64,000 bases of DNA, taken from assembly GCF_040459645.1 (NCBI RefSeq), contig NZ_JARVHQ010000001.1:3162001-3226000 (forward strand), in the 5' to 3' direction. This stretch comes from Bacillus cereus group sp. RP43 (GTDB lineage Bacteria; Bacillota; Bacilli; Bacillales; Bacillaceae_G). The first letter of the stretch is position 1. Every line of letters starts with the position of its first letter. Positions 44,311 to 54,018 of the stretch are shown here, piece by piece. The notes beneath the pieces were generated by a model. The model saw nothing but the letters and a program-made list of their open reading frames with translations, was not told the origin of the DNA and searched no databases. Both the position numbers and the translations under genes were made by a program.

Positions 44311-44856
44311 TTACCTACCTTCCCCTAATTTCATCTGCATAGTTACTTGCATTTTATTTAATAGCTTCTCTAACACTTGACGCTCTTCTTGATTAAAGTC
44401 ATCAACTAACGAAGCGCAAGATAACCAAAAAGTTGGTAAAGAATGCGTAACTAGTTCTTTTCCTTTCGGAGTAATTTTCACCTTTAATCTTCTTCGATCT
44501 TCAGAATGATGGAACCTTACGATTAACTCTCGTTTCTCCATCCAATCTAATAAGCCAGTGACAGAAGCACGTGTAATCCCTAATCGACTCGCTATATCCG
44601 AAGGACTCATGTTCACTTCTTCTCCATTCGATTCCATTTCACGCAAAATAAATAACAGTAAAAAATCTAATTTGCTTTCCGTTATACCAAGCGGGGCTAA
44701 ATCTACGTCAACAGCATCAAGAACATTATCAGACGTCCATAACATTAACAAACCAAGTTTTGCTGCGATTGGATCCGTATCCGCTGATGCTGTCTTTTTT
44801 ATTAACTCTACATAAGGCTCAATCCCTAAAGGAAGAGAATCTTTTCTTGAATCCAT
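44311..44856 (-). CDS. MarR-family transcription regulator
   Basis: 181 residues. The winged helix spans about residues 85-140: SPSDIASRLGITRASVTGLL, the wing RFHSEDRRRLKVKITPKGK-like stretch with the conserved Asp-Arg-Arg, and dimerisation helices at both ends. It is longer than the usual 140-150 because of an N-terminal extension (PLGIEPYVELIKKTASADTD). AAAGGAGAGTGAAG precedes the ATG. Probably represses itself and the downstream MFS gene. Confidence 0.9.
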   Translation of the reverse strand: MDSRKDSLPLGIEPYVELIKKTASADTDPIAAKLGLLMLWTSDNVLDAVDVDLAPLGITESKLDFLLLFILREMESNGEEVNMSPSDIASRLGITRASVTGLLDWMEKRELIVRFHHSEDRRRLKVKITPKGKELVTHSLPTFWLSCASLVDDFNQEERQVLEKLLNKMQVTMQMKLGEGR

Positions 44857-44886
44857 TCATCTTCACTCTCCTTTCCCCTCAATTAA

Positions 44887-44938
44887 TTAGCTTACCTAAC
44901 TACTTTTCATTATACTCACATTCTTCCTTTTATTGCAA
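44887..44938 (-). promoter_or_regulatory. marR promoter with overlapping operator candidate
   Basis: On the minus strand TTGCAA (44933-44938) and TATAAT (44909-44914) are spaced by 18 bases. The inverted repeat TTAGGTAAGCTAA (44887-44899) falls over the expected transcription start, the usual place for autorepression. Confidence 0.65.
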
Positions 44939-44950
44939 GAATATTATTAG

Positions 44951-44980
44951 ATAAAAAAATCCTGTTATTAAACAGGATCT
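44951..44980 (-). terminator. Terminator of the HAD gene
   Basis: ATCCTGTT / AACAGGAT stem followed by TTTTTTTA on the minus strand. Confidence 0.8.
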
Positions 44981-45004
44981 CTCTACACTGACTAACTATT
45001 ATTT

Positions 45005-45781
45005 TTAAATAATACGAAACTCTTTTAAAGCAAAAGCAATACCACCTTCACTTGATTTCTTTGTAACAAAATCAGCTTTTGTTTTTAACTCTTCTCCACC
45101 ATTCCCCATCGCAATTCCTAAACCTACATACTGTAACATCTCAATATCATTTCTACCGTCACCAAAAGCAATTGCTTCTGATTTACAAATGTTTAGATGT
45201 TCCAATACCTTTTGAATTGCAATTAGCTTCGATACTTTACTATCTTCCAACACATTCATAACGTAACCATGAAAACGTTCAAACGTAAGGGCTGGATATC
45301 TTTCAAAGAATTTTTGAGCTTCTGTTTCATCAGCATACAGACATAAACAATAGATTTCTTCTGACAAATCCCTGCTTTTTTCAGGATACCTTCCTAAATT
45401 TAATGTCTCGTTAAGCGCTTGAATTACACGTTCATTATCCGAGGCTATTCCGTTCATTGCAAATTCCTCTGTAAAATAAGAAACACTATGACCATGTAAT
45501 TCAGCGAAATTTGAAATATCATGAACAATTTCACTTGAAAGTACCGATTTATGTATAACTTCTTCCCTACATTTTATATGTGCACCATTTGCAGAAATAA
45601 ACGTGTTTATGCCCAGCTCTTTAAATTGTGAACATAAGCTATATGGTCTCCCAGTTGTAACAACTACGTGAATCCCTTTATCTATTAACCTTTGTATCGC
45701 TTCTCTTGTACTTTCGTGCATACTTCTATCAATCTCACTTAAAAGGGTACCGTCAACATCAAAAAATACAACTTTGTACAC
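45005..45781 (-). CDS. HAD-family (Cof-type) phosphatase
   Basis: 258 residues. Motif I is FFDVDGTLL, motif II VTTGRPYS, the motif III Lys is in VSKLIAIQKVLEH, and motif IV is AFGDGRNDIEML. The C2B cap places it with Cof/YkrA-like sugar phosphate or flavin phosphatases. Start is GTG behind GTAAGGATCT. Six bases after the histidine phosphatase gene, so an operon. Confidence 0.92.
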   Translation of the reverse strand: MYKVVFFDVDGTLLSEIDRSMHESTREAIQRLIDKGIHVVVTTGRPYSLCSQFKELGINTFISANGAHIKCREEVIHKSVLSSEIVHDISNFAELHGHSVSYFTEEFAMNGIASDNERVIQALNETLNLGRYPEKSRDLSEEIYCLCLYADETEAQKFFERYPALTFERFHGYVMNVLEDSKVSKLIAIQKVLEHLNICKSEAIAFGDGRNDIEMLQYVGLGIAMGNGGEELKTKADFVTKKSSEGGIAFALKEFRII

Positions 45782-45787
45782 AGATCC

Positions 45788-46378
45788 TTACATCCCGTCC
45801 AAATGATTCGTATCATTTATGAAATGTACCGTTTTTTGTGTACCCTCAATTTCAATCAAACTAATTCCCGTATCTCCCATTTTAAAATAATAGTCCATGC
45901 TAATTGGCATTTGGAAAAACGCTCGTAAAACACTATTTATTACACCACCGTGTGCAACAATTGCAATCCGGTCATATGTATTCTCTGTCACGATTTTAGA
46001 AAAGATTCCTTCTATTCTCATTCGAAATTCAATAAATGATTCTCCATTTTCAAAACGGTCATGAAGAAACTTTGGCTCTGGATATTTTTTCGCTTCTTCA
46101 AATGATAAACCTGCTTGCACTCCATTATTGAACTCCATTAATTCCTCTTCTAATTGAATTGGACAACCAATTGCTTCAGCTAATGTTTCACCAGTTTCAC
46201 GCGCACGTTTTAATGTACTTGCCCATATGAAATCTGGTGGAAAATCTTTTTTCACTTTCTCTACGAGCCTTTGTACTTGCTGTCTTCCCTTTTCAGTCAA
46301 TTCAAAGTCAGCTCGCCCTTCATGTACATGTAAAATATCAGCTTCTGATTCTCCGTGACGTATTAGTAGTATTTGCAT
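45788..46378 (-). CDS. Histidine phosphatase family protein
   Basis: 196 residues with the phosphoglycerate mutase-like signature LIRHGESEAD near the start and the second His in VAHGGVINSVLRAFF. The acidic residue is in ELMEFNNGVQAG. Broad phosphatase family; substrate unknown. AAGGGAGTGGGAAACAA precedes the ATG. Confidence 0.9.
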   Translation of the reverse strand: MQILLIRHGESEADILHVHEGRADFELTEKGRQQVQRLVEKVKKDFPPDFIWASTLKRARETGETLAEAIGCPIQLEEELMEFNNGVQAGLSFEEAKKYPEPKFLHDRFENGESFIEFRMRIEGIFSKIVTENTYDRIAIVAHGGVINSVLRAFFQMPISMDYYFKMGDTGISLIEIEGTQKTVHFINDTNHLDGM

Positions 46379-46445
46379 TTGTTTCCCACTCCCTTGTTAA
46401 ATATCCACAAAATCCCATTATATCATACTCTTAACTTTCTATAAC

Positions 46446-46470
46446 AAAAAAGGAACGGCTTCCCGTCCCT
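46446..46470 (-). terminator. Terminator after the SpoIIP paralogue
   Basis: GGGACGG / CCGTTCC stem with a four-base loop, then TTTTTTG on the minus strand; it touches the stop codon. Confidence 0.8.
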
Positions 46471-47603
46471 CAACCATTCACTTTCTCCGCATCATTCCAG
46501 TAATACTTACTAAACGCTTCCGTTAACACATCAATCGTGTTATATAATTCATCTAACGTATTATCAACACCACCAACTTCAATTAACATCGCATTTTTAG
46601 ATAAATCTTGGTTATAAACCCCATTTCCATCTTTTTTATACTTCGGAAAAATCCCTCTACTTAATCCATAATAGTTTTCATCTAGATAACTATTGATTGA
46701 TCTTGCAATTTTTTCATTTTCAGCACGTCCTTCATTTTCCATCCCAATTATAAAATATAATCTTGCATACGATTTCCCGTTGATTACTTTTGTTGTTACC
46801 TTTTTTCGCTGATCATCACGGTGTATATCAATCGGAAACGCAATTTTATTATTTTGTGCTAATGTTTCTTTTACATATTCATGAGACGCTTTATATGATT
46901 GCGGCCATTTCCATTTTTTACTCGCTAATAAATCTCCCATATTCGTTTTATCATGAATTACCGGAATTCCTTGTCCTTCAAGTTGTTCTTTCATACGTTT
47001 CCCTAGTAAGGACACATTTACATCTGGACTGGATGGATCGGTAGCCCCTGGTAATAACGGAAAGAAGGATTCCCAGCTATGTGTATGATAAATATATACT
47101 GCACTTTCACCTTTTTTCGCTCCGTTCTTTTTCTGAACCGGATTATTCTTTTCAGCTTCTGTAACTTTATCTTTTGCTACTTCTCGCTCTTTCGTTACTT
47201 CTTCAATCGGTACACTAGATTCATTTGGGATATTCGTAAAGTTTGTCCCTTCCCCAGCTACGATAATATTAGAGTAATACTTTGACATACCAGGCACTTC
47301 TTTACCGACAAACGTTCTTAAATCTTTAATTTTCAAATCCGTCGCGATAGAGAATAGTAAATTTCCAACTGACTCCCTTTTATTCTGCTTAAAATAATCA
47401 AATCCGTAATAACGATTCTCACTTTCTATCATTTGAACAAAACCTTGCATAGACACTTTTCCAAACCATTGATTCGCATAATTCGATTTCATTGTATGTA
47501 AAAGCGACGTCAAAATCGACGCAATAATAATTATGACTAGTGCATATAGAAAGAGTAACGAGATTAGTTTCTTCCCATGTATACGGGTTGCATACTTTTT
47601 CAA
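46470..47603 (-). CDS. SpoIIP-family protein, paralogue 1
   Basis: 377 residues: basic start, one N-terminal membrane helix (LISLLFLYALVIIIIASILT), a variable linker with Lys/Glu, then the SpoIIP amidase/endopeptidase domain with IYHTHSWESFFPLLPG, FPIDIHRDDQRKK, GVYNQDLSKNAML and EVGGVDNTLDEL. SpoIIP degrades septal peptidoglycan during engulfment. Start is TTG at 47603 behind AAGGTGATACA; the longer frame adds a non-conserved leader. A second copy lies at 54275. Both may be paralogues rather than the gpr-linked spoIIP. Confidence 0.87.
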   Translation of the reverse strand: MKKYATRIHGKKLISLLFLYALVIIIIASILTSLLHTMKSNYANQWFGKVSMQGFVQMIESENRYYGFDYFKQNKRESVGNLLFSIATDLKIKDLRTFVGKEVPGMSKYYSNIIVAGEGTNFTNIPNESSVPIEEVTKEREVAKDKVTEAEKNNPVQKKNGAKKGESAVYIYHTHSWESFFPLLPGATDPSSPDVNVSLLGKRMKEQLEGQGIPVIHDKTNMGDLLASKKWKWPQSYKASHEYVKETLAQNNKIAFPIDIHRDDQRKKVTTKVINGKSYARLYFIIGMENEGRAENEKIARSINSYLDENYYGLSRGIFPKYKKDGNGVYNQDLSKNAMLIEVGGVDNTLDELYNTIDVLTEAFSKYYWNDAEKVNG

Positions 47604-47652
47604 TGTATCACCTTCTTTATACATGGATATGTACAAGCTTTTCGTAATATAC

Positions 47653-47684
47653 GCAAAAAAAGAGAAATGGCATCCCATTTCTCT
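47653..47684 (-). terminator. Terminator of the SPFH/NfeD operon
   Basis: AGAGAAATGG / CCATTTCTCT perfect stem followed by TTTTTTTGCG on the minus strand. Confidence 0.9.
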
Positions 47685-47693
47685 TTCTCACTC

Positions 47694-48662
47694 TTATTGT
47701 TCTTTTTCTGTATCATTTGGAGGTAATTTCTTCGCTTGTTTTTCTTTAAAGATTTCCCCAATTGCACCAAGAGTACCAAGTGTTTCAATTGCATTAGACG
47801 GAATAAAGACTTTATTTGCTGGTCCTTTTGCAACCTCAATTAATGATTCAAACGATTTATAAGCAAGTACGCGTTCATCTAAATCTGCTGCGCGAAGTAA
47901 TTCAATTCGATTTTGTTCTGCTTTTGCGATTTCCTCAATCGCTCTTGCTTCCCCTTGCGCTTCTAATTCTTTTGCTTCTTTTAAACCTTCAGCTTCTCGA
48001 ATACGCGCTTCTTTATCCCCTTCAGCCATTAAAATTTTACTTTGTTTTTCCCCTTCAGCACGAAGGACTTTATCTTGTTTTGCTGCTTCAGCTTCTAAAA
48101 TGATCGCACGTTTGTTACGTTCTGCTTTCATTTGTTTTTCCATTGATGCTTGCACATCTTTTGGTGGGTTAATATCGACTATTTCGACACGCTCAATACG
48201 AACGCCCCATTTTTCTGTCGCTTCATCAAGTGCTAAACGAATTTCTGTTGAAATTTTTTCACGGCCTGATAATGTTTCATCAAGCTCCATTTTACCAATA
48301 ATTTGGCGCATTGTTGCAGATGTAATATTACGAACACCATATTCATAGTTTGAAATACCGTATGTCGCAAGTTCTGGTTCAACAATTTGATAGAAAATAA
48401 TTGTATCAATTTCTACTTGTACATTATCTTTCGTTATTACCTTTTGTGGTGGTACATTCGTTTGTTGAATGCGTAAATCGTGATATACACGAACGCGGTC
48501 TACAATTGGGATTAAAATATTTAATCCTGGGTGCATAATCCGTTGAAATTTACCAAACCTTTCAACGACCCCAACTTTTTGCTGAGAAATAATTTTAATT
48601 GTCAATGCAACAAATACAACGATAATCAATGCGAAAATAATCGTTAACGTTAATGCTACCAT
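47694..48662 (-). CDS. SPFH/Band 7 membrane protein (paraslipin, QmcA-like)
   Basis: 322 residues: an N-terminal membrane anchor (residues 4-24), the SPFH domain (VGVVERFGKFQRIMHPGLNI, DNVQVEIDTIIFYQIVEP, VEIVDINPPKDVQASMEKQM) and a long Glu/Ala-rich coiled coil (residues 185-265) with AEGEKQSKILMAEGDKEAR repeats. Paraslipins form rings at membrane domains and are paired with NfeD proteins, as here with the gene two bases upstream. Confidence 0.93.
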   Translation of the reverse strand: MVALTLTIIFALIIVVFVALTIKIISQQKVGVVERFGKFQRIMHPGLNILIPIVDRVRVYHDLRIQQTNVPPQKVITKDNVQVEIDTIIFYQIVEPELATYGISNYEYGVRNITSATMRQIIGKMELDETLSGREKISTEIRLALDEATEKWGVRIERVEIVDINPPKDVQASMEKQMKAERNKRAIILEAEAAKQDKVLRAEGEKQSKILMAEGDKEARIREAEGLKEAKELEAQGEARAIEEIAKAEQNRIELLRAADLDERVLAYKSFESLIEVAKGPANKVFIPSNAIETLGTLGAIGEIFKEKQAKKLPPNDTEKEQ

Positions 48663-48664
48663 AT

Positions 48665-49093
48665 TTATTCACTCTCCTTTTTCACTTGTAAAATAGTACT
48701 ATGCCTCTGTATAACAACGACTTTTTCTCCAGCATCAATAGGAGTATCCGAAATAGCTGTCCAAGTATCTCCATCCACTTTCACAATACCGTTCACTTCA
48801 CTTGTAATCGCTTGCATAACGATTCCCTTTTTACCAACAAGTTTATCTACAGTATCAGTAAAACCTTTTGCTTCTCGAAAGTTTTTTGAAATTCTTTTCG
48901 TAAAGAAAGTCAATGTTAAACTTACAATCGCACCAACGACAACTTGTAAAAATAGTGCATCAGGAGCAAATAAGGCAATAAGACCTCCGACAACAGCTCC
49001 AATTCCAAGCCAAAGCATGTAAAACGTAATCGATAACATTTCTGCAATAAATAAAATACCCGCTATTATAAACCAAATCACCCATCCAGCCAT
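48665..49093 (-). CDS. NfeD-family membrane protein
   Basis: 142 residues: two or three membrane helices in residues 1-70 (short NfeD without the protease part) and a C-terminal OB-fold (GKKGIVMQAITSEVNGIVKV, VVVIQRHSTILQVKK). ATG at 49093 follows GAGGGTTGCAT. Partner of the SPFH gene, with which it overlaps in transcription. Confidence 0.92.
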   Translation of the reverse strand: MAGWVIWFIIAGILFIAEMLSITFYMLWLGIGAVVGGLIALFAPDALFLQVVVGAIVSLTLTFFTKRISKNFREAKGFTDTVDKLVGKKGIVMQAITSEVNGIVKVDGDTWTAISDTPIDAGEKVVVIQRHSTILQVKKESE

Positions 49094-49368
49094 ATGCAAC
49101 CCTCACTTTCTTTCTCATTTTCTATATGTATATGAAGAAAAGAATGGTTTATCCGCCCTATTCACACAGAGGGCGTTTGCTACAAGCTATTATATGTATT
49201 CGCTGTTACAACAAGCATTAATAAAATACTATATTAATATATTCTTCATTATACATGAAAATTCCTTTCAAAAAACGACAAAAAATTAAATTCTTTCGAA
49301 AATTTGATTTTCAAACTATAATAATTCTAACTTCAAAAGTATTATTTTTTAAGAAAGTGGTGTTCTTA

Positions 49369-50586
49369 TTGCGAAATCGCTCAATAGCTTACTATTTAAA
49401 TTCCAAAATATGCATTACTCTCGCTGACATCGTTTACATTATGATTATTACAACTCATATCTATATATCAACTAAATCAGCTACTATTACTGCCCTTTTC
49501 CCATTATTGCAAGTTATCACAAATCTAATTGCTAACATATCTGCACCACTTATAATGAATCGTTTTCCATCTTATAAGTTGCTATATACTTTGCAATGGC
49601 TGAAAGCAGCTCTTTTCCTATTATTAATGATTTTATTCCCGGTCTTATCCACAAACATTTTAGCCCTATTAACTTTTATTTTTTTCATTTCATTATGTAA
49701 TGGGTGGAGTGCTCCATTACTATACGGCATTCTTCCGCGCCTTACACCAAAAGAAAACTTAGTAAAAGTAAATAGTATCTTTTCCTTTTTAACACAAATT
49801 GTACAAGCGGCAGCTTATTCATTTACAAGTATTATCGTTCTTCTCATTGGCGCTAGCTCTACACTCATGATTAATAACATTTTGATGATTCTTGGATGTG
49901 TTGCATTACACTTTTCATTACGTTCCATACATACTGAACGCGTAACAGAGCCTTCCTCTTCAAACAGTGCTGCTTTATTAGAAGGATGGAGACTCTTATT
50001 TCAAAATCCTTCTCTCCGTACCGTTACAATTATGGACTTAATTGAAACTTTCGCAGGGACGATATGGATCGGTGCTATTACGATGGCATATGTAACGACT
50101 GCTTTACATAAAGGCGAAGATTGGTGGGGATATATTAATACAAGTTATTACGTCGGCACATTAATTGGCGGGATATTAGCGTGGAAAATGAGTACATATA
50201 TTCAAAAAAATTTAATACGCTCCATGGCGATAGGCTCTCTTATGTTTAGTATTCTTACCTTTTTATATGGTATGACAAGTAGCGGATTTATTGCTCTATT
50301 TCTTTGTGTTCTAATGGGGCCATGTTATCAAATTAGAGATATTTCTCAAACGACGGTTTTACAATCAAGCGTCACTCCTTCTTTATTATCGAAGATGTAT
50401 ACAGCTCATGGTGCACTTCTCTCGACAGCTTCTGGTCTTTCTATGCTTAGCGTTGGAATTATTACTGATATGTTCGGCGTTCGTACTATTTATATTATCG
50501 CCGCTTTTCTTATTTTATGTTCTGCTTGTTTATCCTTTAACTTATTAAAATATCATAAGACGGAGCAGAAAGATATTTCACTTTAA
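49369..50586 (+). CDS. MFS transporter, macrolide-efflux-like
   Basis: About 405 residues with twelve predicted helices. The MFS group with a truncated loop motif (NRFPSYKLLYTLQWLK) and ACAGP-like RLTPKENLVKVNSIFSFLTQ is typical of MefA/YfiS-type exporters. The frame is open from 49255, but the best start is TTG at 49369 behind AAGAAAGTGGTG; certainty is low. Substrate unknown. Confidence 0.8.
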   Translation: MRNRSIAYYLNSKICITLADIVYIMIITTHIYISTKSATITALFPLLQVITNLIANISAPLIMNRFPSYKLLYTLQWLKAALFLLLMILFPVLSTNILALLTFIFFISLCNGWSAPLLYGILPRLTPKENLVKVNSIFSFLTQIVQAAAYSFTSIIVLLIGASSTLMINNILMILGCVALHFSLRSIHTERVTEPSSSNSAALLEGWRLLFQNPSLRTVTIMDLIETFAGTIWIGAITMAYVTTALHKGEDWWGYINTSYYVGTLIGGILAWKMSTYIQKNLIRSMAIGSLMFSILTFLYGMTSSGFIALFLCVLMGPCYQIRDISQTTVLQSSVTPSLLSKMYTAHGALLSTASGLSMLSVGIITDMFGVRTIYIIAAFLILCSACLSFNLLKYHKTEQKDISL

Positions 50587-50595
50587 TCAATAAAA

Positions 50596-50628
50596 CAAAA
50601 AGGACAGGAATTCCTGTCCTCTTTGTTT
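50596..50628. terminator. Bidirectional terminator
   Basis: AGGACAGGAATTCCTGTCCT is a perfect 20-base palindrome between A- and T-rich flanks and converging genes. Confidence 0.85.
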
Positions 50629-50635
50629 ATTCTAT

Positions 50636-52111
50636 TCATGACAAGTTGGGAATCTTCCTATGTTTTGTCGCTTGTTCAAAAGCGTATGCTAGTTTAATTA
50701 ATATTCCTTCACTAAAAGCAGTACTTGCAATCGTAATTCCAAAAGGTCTCCCGCTTTCCATATATCCCGCAGGTATTGCTATAGACGGATAACCTGCTTT
50801 CGCACATATAGTAGAGCCTATATAGGAAGGGAACAGTATCGCATCAAGATTATATGTTTCCAATGCAAAATCAATACCTTGTTTTTGCGAAAAATATATA
50901 TCTTCTAATCTTGCGTTTAAATATTCTGGATTTCTTAACGTATTAGGAAAATCTTTTCTTCTTTCTAACTTAGTTTGTCCATATTTCAAAGCTCTTTCTG
51001 CTATGTTTTTATTAAACTCCATTAACTCCGAAATAGAATGTACTGGAATAGTAGAAGGTAATTTAGAAAGATAGTTATCCAAGCTGTGCTTCAGCTCATA
51101 AAGTGGAACTCCCCAACTCCATTCCCTATGAAAAGACGGAATATCAATATCTTCTACTACTGTCGCTCCCTCACTACGTAATACTTGGATCGTTTCCTCA
51201 AACAATTTTTCATCGTACTCACCATTTTCGTAATAATCTTTTGGAGCATTGCTATAAACACCGATCTTCGCTCCCTTTAAACCATTTACATCAAGATAAG
51301 TTGTATAATCTTGCTCTGTCCTTCCTTCACCTTTATAAGTAGCTGCATCCATCTCATCTATTCCTGTTAAGTTCCCTAATAGAATAGCAGCGTCTGTTAC
51401 CGTTCTAGCAAACGGACCGGCTGTATCTTGAGAATATGTGAACGGAATAATTCCTCTACGGCTAATTAAACCAACTGTCGGTTTAATACCTACTACAGAG
51501 TTTTGAACAGCTGGACTTAAAATAGAAGCATCTGTCTCTGTTCCAACGGATAATACAGTAAAGTTAGCAGCAACTGCAACGGCAGATCCTGTACTCGATC
51601 CACCAACAAACATATCATCCTTTCCTGTACCGTAAGGATTAATCGTTTGACCGCCTCTAGCACTATATCCAGCCCACATTTCAAAAGACATTCCGTTTGC
51701 TAACTCTGTCATATTTACTTTCCCTAGTATAATCGCACCTGCTTCTCGGAGCTTTTTAACAAGAAATGCATCTTCACTACTTATATTTTGTTCCAGGGCA
51801 ATCGTACCTGCACTTGTATGCATTGAGTCATTCGTTTCAATATTGTCTTTAAGTAAAACAGGGATACCGTGCAATGGACCCCTTAGACCTTTTGTCTTTC
51901 TTTCATGATCTAACCCTTCTGCAATAAAGATAGCGTCCGGATTGATTTCTAAAATAGCATTGAGTTTCGGACCATCTTGGTCATATTTTGTGATTCTATG
52001 AAGATAATACATGACTAATTCTTTTGAAGTTAGTTTCCCATCCTCCATCGCAGTTTGTATATCATGAATTGTTAATTCTTTTTGCAATAGTGTATTGAAC
52101 TGAATTTCCAT
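50636..52111 (-). CDS. Amidase-signature family amidase
   Basis: 491 residues. The Ser-cisSer-Lys triad is visible: Lys in VLLKDNIETND, and the serines in the glycine-rich signature GGSSTGSAVAVAANFTVLSV and TETDASILSPAVQNS. Related to GatA but without its tRNA context; such stand-alone enzymes hydrolyse varied amides. ATG at 52111 follows AAAGGAGAATGAAA, while the ATG at 52117 is inside the ribosome site. Confidence 0.92.
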   Translation of the reverse strand: MEIQFNTLLQKELTIHDIQTAMEDGKLTSKELVMYYLHRITKYDQDGPKLNAILEINPDAIFIAEGLDHERKTKGLRGPLHGIPVLLKDNIETNDSMHTSAGTIALEQNISSEDAFLVKKLREAGAIILGKVNMTELANGMSFEMWAGYSARGGQTINPYGTGKDDMFVGGSSTGSAVAVAANFTVLSVGTETDASILSPAVQNSVVGIKPTVGLISRRGIIPFTYSQDTAGPFARTVTDAAILLGNLTGIDEMDAATYKGEGRTEQDYTTYLDVNGLKGAKIGVYSNAPKDYYENGEYDEKLFEETIQVLRSEGATVVEDIDIPSFHREWSWGVPLYELKHSLDNYLSKLPSTIPVHSISELMEFNKNIAERALKYGQTKLERRKDFPNTLRNPEYLNARLEDIYFSQKQGIDFALETYNLDAILFPSYIGSTICAKAGYPSIAIPAGYMESGRPFGITIASTAFSEGILIKLAYAFEQATKHRKIPNLS

Positions 52112-52251
52112 TTTCATTCTCCTTTTATTGGCCCTTATATATATGACGTGTATCTATTACTTTTTCATTTTCTCCGCTCCTGGCATAAACAACTACAATC
52201 CCTTTAAAGGACTTCAACTTACTAGTTCAAAAACCTTTAATTTCCAGAGAA

Positions 52252-52298
52252 ATAAAAAGAGTCTGAAACGAATTCAATATCGCCTCAGACTCTTTTTA
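52252..52298. terminator. Bidirectional terminator
   Basis: AAAGAGTCTGA / TCAGACTCTTT stem, T-rich on both strands, just after the NUDIX stop. Confidence 0.85.
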
Positions 52299-52745
52299 TC
52301 ATTTTACATATACCTCTTCTAGCAAATGTAAAAACTCGCCTTGTTTACCTGCTAATTCAGGGCATTTGTTAATATCAACCCACTCATAACAAAATACTAA
52401 ACCTTTGTCTTCCTCACCAGCACTTACTATATGTTCCCACGTATCTTTCACATGTGTTAATAATGAAATGTGGAAAAAATGACGTTTTTGATATTCCTTT
52501 TTTTCTTTCATATAAATAATGTAATCAGAAAGGAAGCGCTCGATACAAAAATGGCGTAGTCCTGACTCTTCTTGCACTTCACGTAAAATTGCTGCCTCTA
52601 ACGTTTCGCCTTCATCTACTGTCCCACCTGGCACTTGGATACCAGCCTCTCGTATATCACGATGTTTAAAAACGAGTAGTTGCATAACCCCTTCTTTTTC
52701 TCTCGTAATATATGCATGTACCTTTTTCTTATATAACATCGTCAT
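52299..52745 (-). CDS. NUDIX hydrolase
   Basis: 148 residues. The Nudix box G-x5-E-x7-R-E-x-x-E-E reads GGTVDEGETLEAAILREVQE followed by ESG. Such enzymes cleave nucleoside diphosphates linked to other groups; the substrate is not evident. GAGGGCTAAG precedes the ATG. Confidence 0.9.
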   Translation of the reverse strand: MTMLYKKKVHAYITREKEGVMQLLVFKHRDIREAGIQVPGGTVDEGETLEAAILREVQEESGLRHFCIERFLSDYIIYMKEKKEYQKRHFFHISLLTHVKDTWEHIVSAGEEDKGLVFCYEWVDINKCPELAGKQGEFLHLLEEVYVK

Positions 52746-52768
52746 CTTAGCCCTCTCCCCTCAATTCA

Positions 52769-53509
52769 TTACTGCGTTACTTCTTCAATCGTCAGTTGGT
52801 TTTCATATAAATATGTAGCTTGCGGATTCCCAACATACCGTACATGCCACGGTTCATAACGATAACCGGTAATCCCTTCTTTCTCTTTCGTATATCGAAT
52901 AACAAAACCAAACTTATGGGCATTTTCAGAAAGCCACTTTCCTTCTTTCGTCTGCCCAAAAACAGTTTCTAGCTGAAATTTAGCAGATTGAGATGTAATA
53001 TCCATAGCTAGTCCTGTTTGATGTTCACTCGTACCGGGGACTGCACTAGACATCGCTGTCTTTGCTTCTCCATCTTGTCTTTTATACATTGTATTTAATG
53101 CTTTTTGTCGATCAAAAGATCTAAATCCAGAGACTGCAAAAAGGAAAATCCGCTCATTATTGGCTTGCTGAAACATTTCCTCAAGTGCCACCGCTGCCTC
53201 TTTCCTCATCTTTTTCTTCTCTTGATCACCTTCACTAGAGTAACGTACTTTCGGAATAACTAAATCTGGCGGTCTATACCCATCTGGTAAACGCCTATTT
53301 TTATTCACAAGTACAAGCATCGAATTTGGATTACTAATGACTGCGATATCCCCATCCATATTAGCAATCGTTTCTTTTGCTTTTGGAAATATATTGTTTA
53401 CATTTACTTCCCGTGCCTCTTTCTCCTTGTACATCTTATAATTTATTCCTGCTACTCCAACAATCAGTATCATTGCTACGGTACCAAGTAGTGCCCATCT
53501 TTTTTTCAT
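52769..53509 (-). CDS. M15B (VanY/LdcB-type) carboxypeptidase, membrane-anchored
   Basis: 246 residues: N-terminal helix (ALLGTVAMILIVGVAGI) as anchor or signal, then the zinc peptidase core with FAVSGFRSFDRQ, the ligand motif SEHQTGLAMDIT and EPWHVRYVG. Removes the terminal D-alanine from peptidoglycan peptides (D,D- or L,D-carboxypeptidase) outside the membrane. GAGGTCGTTAT precedes the ATG. Confidence 0.9.
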   Translation of the reverse strand: MKKRWALLGTVAMILIVGVAGINYKMYKEKEAREVNVNNIFPKAKETIANMDGDIAVISNPNSMLVLVNKNRRLPDGYRPPDLVIPKVRYSSEGDQEKKKMRKEAAVALEEMFQQANNERIFLFAVSGFRSFDRQKALNTMYKRQDGEAKTAMSSAVPGTSEHQTGLAMDITSQSAKFQLETVFGQTKEGKWLSENAHKFGFVIRYTKEKEGITGYRYEPWHVRYVGNPQATYLYENQLTIEEVTQ

Positions 53510-53520
53510 ATAACGACCTC

Positions 53521-54018
53521 TTATTTTAATAATTTGGCCATTTCATACTCATCGATATCTTTTCCATCGATGATAAGAGCAGATTTTTTGACACCTTCTT
53601 GTGCAAATCCAATTTTACTATATAGTGCCTGAGCTCTTGTATTGTGGGCCATTACCGTTAATTCTAAACGCCATACATCATGTAATCTTGCCCACTTCTC
53701 TACTTCTTTAAACAAACTCGTTCCAATACCTCGGCCACTATACTCTTGCAAAATACCAATTACAATTGCCGCAACATGTCTCTTTCTTTGAATATTATTT
53801 CCATTAACTAAAATAAACCCTACTATTCTCTCTTCTTCAACTGCTACAAATATTGTCGCATATTCATTTTCTATAAAACGGTGGACCATATTTTCTTGTT
53901 GCTCTACTGTAGTTTTTCTTTCTCCTGGTTCGTATAACATAAATTTCGTTTCTTCGTCTAATTGCTTACTTAATTGTAAAAATGATGCTGCATCTTCTAC
54001 TCTAATCTCTCGTATCAC
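53521..54018 (-). CDS. GNAT acetyltransferase
   Basis: 165 residues. AIVIGILQEYSGRGIGTSLF is the acetyl-CoA loop, and LELTVMAHNTRAQALYSKIG closes the fold, typical of the YhhY/RimI-like group. Start GTG at 54018 behind AGGGGATCAAG. Eleven bases upstream of the M15 peptidase gene, so co-transcribed. Confidence 0.88.
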   Translation of the reverse strand: MIREIRVEDAASFLQLSKQLDEETKFMLYEPGERKTTVEQQENMVHRFIENEYATIFVAVEEERIVGFILVNGNNIQRKRHVAAIVIGILQEYSGRGIGTSLFKEVEKWARLHDVWRLELTVMAHNTRAQALYSKIGFAQEGVKKSALIIDGKDIDEYEMAKLLK

